A stretch of DNA of 64,000 bases, from assembly GCF_048128805.1 (NCBI RefSeq), contig NC_136005.1, positions 11,576,975 to 11,640,974 on the forward strand, written 5' to 3'. The notes under the pieces are model-generated. The model was not told the DNA's origin and ran no database searches. It worked only from the letters and a program-made list of their open reading frames with translations. Positions 22,832-33,900 of this stretch are shown here, in pieces (position 1 is the first letter of the stretch; each line of letters opens with the position of its first letter). The stretch comes from Centroberyx gerrardi. Its lineage: Eukaryota; Chordata; Actinopteri; Beryciformes; Berycidae. Both the position numbers and the translations under genes were made by a program.

Positions 22832-25800
22832 TACCTGTACATCTAGTGGGTCATCAGCCTGGGCCTCCTCGGTGTCCAGTAGCTCGACGGTCATCGTCAC
22901 ATGACCCTTGTTTTGGATAAACATCACCTGATGAGACAAAATGTCAAGACACATAGGTTAACCTACAGTAAATCAACACACTACAGCCACTAACGACGAC
23001 TCCGGGTTTCAAGTCAATAATGAGTCAATGAGATTAAAGATGTTATGTTCTCTAGGAGTCTTGCCAGGTACGGCTTTGGTTCAAAAGAAAGGTCTTGACG
23101 GTTGTAGCACCTTATGCAGTAATGTGGAAGTGCATCGATAGACTACGTGTTCATCTTGCTGTAGGGCAATTGGCTATACATGAGTAGTGTCACTGTTGCC
23201 AAAATTTCAGCATATTATTTTATTATTAAATTTAGCACTCCTTTCAGGTCAGCTTGAGTTATATGGCATAGGAAGTGGTACAGCTACTATCAGGTTGCAA
23301 AGGTTCATGTCTCTAGCATGGGACATCTCAAGAGAAACTTGAACTTGAAAATGAATTCTGAAGGAAAATGATTAGCCTCGAGTAAAATAATAGGGTTTTA
23401 GCTCTACAGTCTTAAAACCCTAAATATTAATGAGAAATGATTTGGGTTTGTTTTTTTTAAATCACCCATCATTATCTTGAAGCAGCTCTTCTAACCTGTG
23501 ACCCTGCCTGCCTTCTATGGTACTATATCATATGGTACTGTATTGTCATTGACTACGTTTACATGGACTGCAATAATCTGACTATTGACCTTATTCTAGT
23601 TAAGACAATATTTCGATTAAGGTGTTTACATGAGTTGCTTATAGAATATTCCATTCATATTCCCATTTACATGCTACAGAGCATAGTCCGATTAATGACT
23701 GGAGACGCACGCCCACATTACGTCCCTACGTCCTACGTCCAAGTTTCCCTCCGTAATTTAACCTGAAACCCATTCTGTCATGTTGCTATAGTGGTAGGGA
23801 CAAAATGTTGGGACTTCTTTTTACTGGTGGCAGTCATCTTTTCTTTTGTAAACAAGTTGCACAACACTCACTGGAAGCTAGAGCATGCGTCGTCAAGCAG
23901 TTGGATTGCCATACGTGTCGCAAAATGCTGCGAAAAGTCAGATAGGACGTTATAGTGCGATTAAGGCCATTAATGCCTAAGGTTATTAACATGTCTACAA
24001 TGCACTTCAATAATGCGACTAAGATTGGAATACTCCACATGTCTTAATTCAACTATTGCTTACTCCGACTATGACCTCATTCGGGTTAAGGTAATCAGAA
24101 AATGCTGTTAACATGGCAGTGTCTTATTCAGAGTATTGTCTTATTCTGGTTAATATCGGAATATTGCAGTCCGTGTAAACGTGCTCACTGTCATCATAAG
24201 CCAGGGACGCACTACACAACTGAACAGACCATGAAAAAAACTGGACATCACACATTTGACAGCTACATCGTAGAGGCGCAAACACCTGGCAAGTTGGATT
24301 TGGGGATCACACACTACCTGAGTACTAATGCCACACGCTCTTGCACTACTACAACACAAAACCAAACCAAACATGGAAGTAGAGCATTTTTCTTTCCACA
24401 ATTCCTGTATTTTTTCCTCTCCTTCATGCTCAACGCTTACTGTTACTGTAAGTCTCCGTTCCCATTTGTGTTACTGACCAGCTCACCTGCTCACTCTACA
24501 GGAGTGTGAAAAGTGTCGTCTAGATTTGAGTAAAAGATAAACAAATAATCATGATGGTCCTGACTGGACCGGGAGGCAAGAGATTTAAAGGAAAAATCCA
24601 CCCTAAAACAGCCATTGCTTGTATTTCTGAGCCCATTTTATTGTTTGGTGTTGTATTTTTCTTATTCCTGCGAATAACTGGACAAACATACGTCACATGG
24701 AGATATTTCCAGCCCAGCTAAAATTAAGTTTAATCGCTGAAACATTTTCAGCTATTTCCATTCTTCTCAGCTATACATCAACGGTAAAACATCAGAATCA
24801 AAGAGCTTCTTTCTAGACCCATTTTACACAGACATTGAGGTAGTAGCAGCAGCCTCAATAGACCATACTCCAATGCAGCCACAAGATGTGCTGCGCGGAC
24901 ACAAACACAGACATGCTCCAATGTTAACAAACTAGTTGGCTAGTTATCTATATTTCTATGCCCCAACTCCCCCCTTTGACTGAAAGCAACAAGTTCAGGC
25001 ACGATCTCTAGGATTTTGTTGAAAATGTAGGAAATGACTAACTGAAGTAGAAGTAGATGAGGCAGGTTGAGGGAAAGCAAGTACACCAAAAAAGTAAATT
25101 ATAACACTTCATCACAAAATAACCAATGGAATGCATTGAACATCACAAACTGATGATATCCAACAGTGTAACAGTATCCAACGGTGGATTTTTCCTCTAA
25201 GTCCTTAACGCTCACACACTACAAGATCACCTGTGCTGCCCATTGCGATCGCACCAAACTAGCACAGACTCTGTCAGTCCAATCAGTTCAATCAGGCGTG
25301 ATGGCCAAATCATGGCTATTCATCGGCCTAAATATCACGTAGTGTGTCCCCAGCCATAGTCATTACATTGAAGCAGTTACTCAGCTGTGGTTATCTCCAT
25401 CTTCCATTCTATTGTACTATATTTCCAGGATTTTGCCCTCACCTTGAAGCAGTTCTCTTCAGCCATGACTCTCTCGGCCTTCCACTGATAGCTGGTCTCC
25501 CAGGCTGCTCTGACGCACTGGGAGGACAGGTTTCCCCCTGCCGCGCCCCTCTTCCTCTCAGCCAGGTACAGATCGGCCACCTGCAGACACACCTCGTCGC
25601 TCACTAGGTGCTGCAGCTACAGTGGTGGAGGGTGGGGGATTAGAATTTGACAAAAAAAAAAATTCAGGAAGGAGAAAAGGTTAGATTTGCAAATGGTAGA
25701 TTAGGGCTGTGACATAGAACAAAAATTACAATTCGAATATTTAAATATGAAATGCATATAAAATCAATAATAAACAATATTTTATTATACATTTTTTCAA

Positions 25801-27966
25801 TCAATAATGTTAATATATTTCTAGTGTTATACTGGGTATGTCCCCTAGAGGGCAATATAGTCAAGGTTTTGACAGAAAGACTGACAACCGTCGGGCTGTT
25901 TTGGAACGTCAACGTGTTCGCCGCTATTTACAAAAAAAGAAAAAAAGTAGGAATGTCTCATATTTGCTAAACGGACGGTGATGAATCCATCCGTCCAGAC
26001 AGGTGTTTAAAGTAGGTCCTGACAGCGCTGCCCGGACAACGGACAGCTCTTATTGAAAATGAATTGAAATGAACGGAGACGGACAGACACAACGGATTCT
26101 CTTGTGTGCTAATAATTTTTTCATCGGGTGCTCCTGCAGCTGCGGGACGAGTGGTAGTAGCCATTTTTCAACTTATTTAAGTTTTGTTTCCTGTTTAGAT
26201 CTATCCAATTGTATTGGCTATTTTGATCACGTGAAACTGTGTTCAAAATAGGCAATACAAATGGATAGCCAATATTGAACATTCCCTTTAAAGTTCGAAT
26301 GTGGCATTCAGTGATTGCGTTCGATAATTTATCGATTACCGAATGTCAATGTCACAACACTATGGTAGATTATCAAGTTATGTGGGCTCGCTGTGAAAGT
26401 GACCGTTGCTTACCTGCCGGATGATGTTATGGATGAGCTTGTCGATGGTGAAGCCTATGTAGGCGTGGATGGTGAACATCTCCCTCAGTGTGTCCTCATA
26501 CTGTGTGGACTCCAGGTTGCCGTCCAGGAGGCTACGCACCATATCTAGGAAGGCTGGGTAGTACTCCTCTAACTCCACCTCACCTGTGGAAGGCAGGGGA
26601 AATCACACGTTATAATATCATGTCATTATAATGTAATATTACTAATCTATCCTGTTTCATCACAGTTGTACCATATCAAGGAATGTTGGGAGTATTATTT
26701 AAGCTCCATCTCATCTGTGGAGGGCAGGGCAAAAAAGACCCATTGTAATACGTTATCATACCCTATCCTTATGATACTGTGCATGACTACACACGTGTGG
26801 TGCAGAAGAAAGCACTGTATGTTACATCTCCTGTAATCCCAGCTCACCTGGGACAAAACGTTACACAATTCTACACTTAACATATAACCAGGGCCAGTAC
26901 AATAATAGCACACTGATATGATGAGAAAGCAGTACACCTAGCAAATTTATTCATGTTTCATTGTCACATTTTGAACGTTGGAGCTTTCAACGCCTTCCTG
27001 TTCCAAATGCTGACGAGGCAGTCTACATACCCATGTCCAAAAAAAGCTTAATTTGCATCAGTCTTTCTAGACATCTGGAGCATTTCAAACAAGCCTCATC
27101 CTGTATCATTTGACCAAACGCCATGAACACAGGCTTATTTAACTTTAGAAGACCCATTAACATCAGAAAAAGTTAGATCTAAATGCACTTTCTGATACAG
27201 TACTTAGTAATTCAAACAAAATAATGTATCAATCCCCAGTACATAATATCTATTTTAAAGCTATGAATCAAAGATTAAGAAGCTATGAAAAAACAAAATA
27301 ACACCATCTCCAACAGTGTACCTACTTTTCCATGTTGGGTCACATATGGCAACTAGTTGACTGATTTGAAATCAGACCATACCAAGGTGGATACACTTGA
27401 CCAGTAGTTGTACTTACTAGGCTGTTTGAGGCGTAGCTCCATGGCTAGGTCACAGGCCTTGTCCCTCCTTCCCTCTGCCAAGAGCAGCCTCTCCCTGCTC
27501 TGCTCGGCCCTGTGCTCCAGCAGCTGCCGCTCTGCCTGCCGGTAAACCCGCAGCAGCCGCGAGCACAGCGTCTGGTGCAGCCGCAGAAAGAAATACCAGT
27601 TGTTGTTGACGAAGAACAGGTTGTAGACGCCATCCAGCTCTTTCTGGTGCTCTGCTTCAGGGTCGCGCAGGTCCACCTTCTCCCCGGCCACAGCTGAGCT
27701 CGTCTCCATAGGGGTAGAGCCGGGGGTGGATCCGCCAGTCCCTCCAGGCTGGCTGGTGCTGCTGGAGGTGGTGGAGGCCTCCGTGTCTGCAGGTTGGGAC
27801 GGGCTGCAGCGTCTCCGCCTGGACTCTCCGTTCAGCTGCTGCTGGGGTTGGGACTGGGTCTGGGTCTGGGTCTGGGTCTGGGACTGCGACTGGGCTTGTT
27901 GGGGTTGAGACTGGCTACCTGTGGCTACCCCTGCTCCTGGTGCATTATTAGAATTACCACTTCCTC

Positions 27967-27999
<33 letters not shown>

Positions 28000-30900
28000 A
28001 TGCTCCTCCTCCTCTCTCTCCTCTCTCTCCTCCCTCCTCGGGCTCGACCTCCTCATCTGTCCAGTCTTCAGTATCGCTGAGCTCGCCTCGGCGGGAGAAG
28101 AACAGGTCGGGGACAAAGTGCTGGATGATGCGCTTAATGTGGTCCTTGTCATCTTTGTGGATGGTGGGCTGACGTTTGACATGGTAGATGATGAGTGAGG
28201 CGGCATCCTCCAGGATCTGCTTGTCCTCATAGGTAAACACCATGTGAGGCTCACTGGATGAGGCCGAAACAGAACCAGAACCGTTCCGGCCCTGCTGGCC
28301 CACACCGCCCTCCTCTGTGCTCTGCTCCTGACGCTGAGATAGACAGAAAAACACAGAGATTAATGCAGGAAGACACAGTGACAGACTGATGATTTTGAAA
28401 ATTAAAAATAATGGCTTTTAAATGGGTTTCATGGACCCTAGGGAAATTAAGCTACCTATAAAGGACCATGTAAACCTTATGATCAAGTAAAAAATTGATT
28501 ATCACCTAAATTGTAGCTGTGAGGTTTTTCTGTGACAAAGAAGATGAAAATGGAAACACTACACAATACAAAGAGAGTAGAAAATAGTGGAAAAAACTGA
28601 CTCAGTGTCCCTAGTGATGGCTGGGCCAAGACGAGCCACACCTCCAGGCATGTGCACTTCAAAGTGTTTAACATCAGCGCAATGGCAATATGTTAACCAC
28701 TGTGCCTACGGCCCAGCCCAAAAATTATGCATCAATGTTAATTTACACTCCAAACCTTGTGATTATCTTTTCATGTTATGAAAGCCCTAGTGTGAAACTG
28801 GCAGATAAGGAGAGAGGTGCTAGATCTACCTCATCATAGACGCTCTCAATCTCATTGAGAAGACTCTTTGAACGCAGGGCCTTCATGTCATTCTGTTTGA
28901 AGTTGACCCCTTGGTGGTCCAGGGACTTGAGGTAGGCCTTCTCATACTGCTCCCTCCAGATCTTGTTGAAACCCTGCTGGGCCTCTCTCCACTCCTCCTC
29001 CTTGGCTTTCAACCTGTAGAGGAGGACACACCTGGGATGAAGATACTTCACACAACACGAAGCATGTTTATGAGTGTGTCATATTAATGTGTGAGTCTGT
29101 GCACCTGCTTGTGCATACGGCAGTTTGATTGTAAGGATCCATGTGTCTGTGGGAGGGAATGTGCGAGTACCTAAGCATGCATCTGTTGGAGCATTTGTGT
29201 GGGAGCCTACCACATGTAAAACACTTCCAAGTGCCTATGTACAATATAGTGAGTACACAAAACACAGTTTTCAACACAGCTGGTTTGATTCACCATCGTT
29301 GATAGGAGGCACTGAGAGAGCAATGCCTGTTGATAGAAGGACCTAATCAAACCTTAATGCTGCCAACAAATCAACATTTTCATCACAGTATCAATTGGTT
29401 AAAAATCCCTGCTGGCAACCTTAATGAAATACGCTGTCTAACTGCAGGCAACAAGCTCCTTTCCCAATACAGAATTTTGATTGAAGGTAAATTTAATTGG
29501 AGTATTCCACCAATATGTCTGATCCACCATAATGGTAATGCATGCACTTATGAAAGTATATAATAACTGGCTATGTATTGGATTTGTTCAGAAAGCGTGG
29601 CAGATTTTGCCCGCCTTGCGTCTAGCACAGTTGCGTTTAGCACAGTGGAGATGACACTGCAGAAGCTGGTTGAAATCTGAGTGGGACTGAGGTGGTGAGA
29701 GGGAGGCAGAAGAATTAAGCTTCCAATCTGATTTTCTGTCACTGAGTGTCTGTCCTGTGAAGATATTTGAAATAATGCCGAACAACAAAGACAAAATGAC
29801 AGCCCTAACCTCTTGAGCACCACAGGCACGGCGGTGGCGGGACTCCTCTTCAGCCCCTCAATGATCTCAGGGGCCTTGTCACCATAGATACGGTAAACGG
29901 CACGGCGCTGGATGACCTCAGAGGTTCCGCCCAGGCAGTCATCCAGTCTAAATCGATCCTGGTCCTCGGGCGAAAGGCGGGACAGCTTCTTCTGGACGCT
30001 CTCTAGAACCCGGATGGTGGCCAAGTTGGTCTCCAGGACAACGTCCAACTAGGGATGGAGAGTTATGGACACAGAACCTTTAGGAAGGCACTAATTATAC
30101 AAGAAGGTATCTGTTAAAGCTCATTATCTCAACTTTTACAGGAAGAAGATTTTACAAGAATTGTTGGGATGCGCCTACCTCAAACCTTTCATCCTCACAG
30201 CGATGCAGCTGCTCCTCGTAGGGAGTCTTCTTCGAGCTGACGAAGGTGGAGTCCTCAGACCAGGAGGGGAACGACACCCAGGTGTCATTCAGCACCTTCT
30301 CACACACACAAACAAACACATAGAGACTCGTCTCAATCCAAATTACTCTGCACACAACAGGTTGAACACTCCAGGGTGCTGGCGGCGGCAGGAAACACAA
30401 TGTAACAAAACTTAAAGGATAAGGCTGGTGTTTTTTAATGCATTGCTTACCGTCAACAAATCCTATGAAAATAACAAAATCAACAATGCGTTTGCTCTAC
30501 TCCCGTTACTTTCTGACTTCCCACGTACCGTTTTTAGCCGTCAACCCAGAAGTCATTGGCTCCAACTGTAAGCTACAAACCTTGAAATACAGCTCACAAA
30601 GACATAGTTTCAATTTTAAAAATCGCTAACTGTTACCACGAAAAGTCAGGCTGTTGTAGTTATTACCAAATCAAATTCAAATGGGAACAAATTCTTCATT
30701 ACGCCGGGGACTATTTTCGGTGCTACGGAACTACTTTCCTGAGATCGCAAACGTGTCTACAGCCGGCTTATTAAGTTGTTTGAGGAAAAAGTCGGCTGGC
30801 CCGGTGCATTGTGATGATGAAATATGCTGCCCAGAGCAACGGCATGGCTCTTTGACGTGTTTTTTTTAAAGATTTATTTTTTAGGCATTTTATGCTTTTA

Positions 30901-33900
30901 TTGACAGAGATAGTGTGAGAGAGAGACAGGAAGGTATGGGAGAGAAAGAGGGGAGGACATGCAGCAAATGACCACGGGCTGGATTCAAACCTGGGTCGCT
31001 GTGGGAAGGACTGAGCCTGGGCACCAGCTACATGGACGAGACTTGTTGGCAAAACAAAATCATTGCTGATTTTGTTATTTTCATAGGATTTGTTGACGGT
31101 AAGCAATGCATTAAAAAACACCAGCCTTATCCTTTAAGTAGTCCACCGCACTCAAGGAGAAGACAAGCCAACTATGATTTATGCCGTTACTTTATTAGGC
31201 AGATTAAGATATAGCGAACAACGCGTTTCACCTAAGCTTCATCAGGTTCCTGATGAAGCTTTGGCGAAACGCGTTGTTCGATAGTTGGCTTGTCTTCTCC
31301 TTGAGTGCGGTGGACTACTTAAGTTTTTTTTTTAAACACATAGAGAGTTTATCTTTAGTCATCAAAGGGAAAAACTTTTTAAATACTAATTAAATACTAA
31401 TAAATCACATCACACGCACTGATCTAGTACTAAATCCATAAGGAAATGTAAGTAGGTGTACCTCCTTGCATATGGCAGTGCGTCCGCTGCATTTAGGCTG
31501 CTGGTAGGTCTTGGGCAGTGCTCTGTAGCTGGACCCCAGGCGCTTGCAGGAGGCGTAGTCCACCTCCCGGCCCCCTCCCCCCTCCATGTAGCGATCTGAC
31601 AGCCCTGACGCAGCATGAGAGAGCTCTTTGTCCCCCAGAAACGACTTGAACTGTGTGTACAGTTCGGGAAACTTCCTGGAAGGAGATAGAAGATGAATGA
31701 CACATGAATGAGGAGCACAACAGGAGACCAGACACCAAGTGATTCCCATCAGAACAATGATACCAGTTTGAGTATGGTGTGGATAAAAATCAGTGTTCTA
31801 TCATGTATCCAAGTGCCATTTTGTTCTTTCATTTGGCACAATTAAGTTCATAACTGTTATTTATTTTCATTAGGTATAGTCATATACACTGAATTATAAA
31901 CAACATCAACATGCATAACAGTTGCTGTTGCCCTTCCCAGCAGTAATACCAGTATGCCTCTTTTACAAGACCAGACAGTAGTGTCTGCACCTTCTGCATG
32001 CTCACTGGAGCCACTGTATCCATCAGTCATCGCTTTATCCAATTCACTCATCTATTCATTCATTTCTCTCATTTTATCTAGCCATCTCTCACATTCATCC
32101 ATCTCAATCTTTCCATCCACTCACCCCAGGAAAGGAGTGACTAGCTGTAGCAGCTCAGCTCCTGAAACGACTTCCTGGTTAAACAAGGCGATGCAGCGCA
32201 GGAAGTTCTCATACACTTCCTGGCTTTTAAACAGGCGACGGACCTAAATGAAGTGTGGGGTAACAAGAGAAAAAGCATTGCTGGTGAAGTGGGTCAGACA
32301 AATCGTATGTGTCAAAAAGACATCAAGAAAGACAAAGACAGCAAGAGAGGAACAAGGAAAAAATAAAAAAGGAAGTGGGGTGATAGTGGGCGAAAGGAAT
32401 TATGAGACTCAAGGATGGAAGAAATCTAACATTGCTGAATTGGAAAATGATGCCTCACCTTATCAAAGAAAGTGAATTCTCGTAAGACTCCATGCTTGCC
32501 AACCGAAGCAAAGGACTGATCTTTGGTACAGGAATACTTCATTTTTTTCTAAATAAAAAAAAAACCCCAACATTTTAATAATGATCCTTTATTTTCAACA
32601 CACAAAGAGACAATAAAACAAAATATTGTGCAGATGAAACTTTGTGATGAAGAATATACATAGCATATTTCCTGGGCTAGATATTTCAGATAGAGAATGT
32701 GTTCTGTCACAACAATACCTTGAGTAGTGGGGTCATGTGTTGCAGGAGCATGGGCCTGGGTCTCTTCTTGCTCTGTTTGGTTATCATGTCCTCTTCATCC
32801 GGCCTTTTCAGCTGCTCTTTCCCCCCTGTCAGCGAGCTCCCTGTGAACTACAGGAGAGGAAGCACACAGGAAAGTTGGCCAAGGAGACATATAGCTCTTT
32901 AGACTGGTCTGTGTTACTTTTGAATTATTTTTCAACTACTGCTTCCAAAAAATGCTGTGTGAAAACCAATCGCTTTGCCAGAAATGCCTGGATCTTGCTT
33001 TGACTATTAAATGGGGATATTATCAGGATGACAAAATAAAAATAATCTAAGTAGAAGAGTGCTAATGAGAAATGTCATTAGCGATTTATATAACGTGTGT
33101 CGAAAAATTCTGAATCAATTGTTGGTCTGGTTCCTAAATTGACCAGTGATATTTAATGTAACAAAAATTTTGATTTATGGTGCATTTTGAAATTGCAACA
33201 TGATTTATGTCTCCGTCTATGGCTGGCTGACTGACCAGTGATCTCTTGGCATCAGGCAAGAACTGTCCAAACTCAGCCAGCAGGTCTTCCTGTCCCTTGA
33301 AAAGACTGGCAACCTTGGAGAACACCTCATCCTCTGTCATCCCACTGCTGCCTCGGCCACCTCGACTCTCCTTCACCTCCAGCTGCTCCTTCTGAGAGGT
33401 GTGAGAGGGAAAAATTGTGTTCAATAGTGATGCAGAACTAAACTCAATTAGACCAAGCACAGCCAAGTTGCAATACTCTGGCCTAGTTACACATGACCAC
33501 TGGTCTTAGAGCAAGAGACACAAACACTGTGAGTGTCCTCTGAGGAACAGATTGCTGTGGGGATTTGATACTGGACAATAATCCTCCAACACTCTCTTTT
33601 CTGAACATGTACTTGTTTACTCTCCCCCAGAAATTTCTATTTAAAATTCAAATACCATAAAGCGATCTAAAACTGACTCAGATTCTGGTTGGAATACGAG
33701 TGGTGTCAACACTCCCTGCTATAGCTAAAATCCTCAGTCCAATTCTTTGAAATGGTGCAGGAGGAGATAGAGAAAGAATGCAACAAGAGTACAATGAGTA
33801 AAAAAATGGAGTATAACTTATCTATACTGATATTATGCTACTAGAAAGCAACTTAAATCACCATATTTTCATTAGGCAAAAATACAATATCAACTAGCTC

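Larger units (their letters stand above)
30314..31346. mobile_element. Nested foldback/Penelope-like composite element in sin3b intron 9
   Basis: The composite is bounded by a 13-base direct repeat AAACACATAGAGA at 30314-30326 and 31334-31346, a likely target-site duplication. Inside it is a foldback whose outer arms are a perfect 42-base inverted repeat (31134-31175 and 31281-31322). The inner arms (about 31213-31246 and 31247-31280) form a second inverted repeat around the centre. A separate 718-bp TTAA element sits in the left arm. The CTGATGAAG...GAAACGCG motif and the inverted arms recall the pseudo-terminal repeats of Penelope-like retroelements, but no reverse transcriptase or endonuclease is present. 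The left boundary is 32 bases from exon 10. Confidence 0.65.

Noticed and set aside
27445-28305. Several ORFs in other frames and on the opposite strand within sin3b exon 13
   Set aside because: They are shadows of the GC-rich, repeat-bearing SIN3B coding exon.
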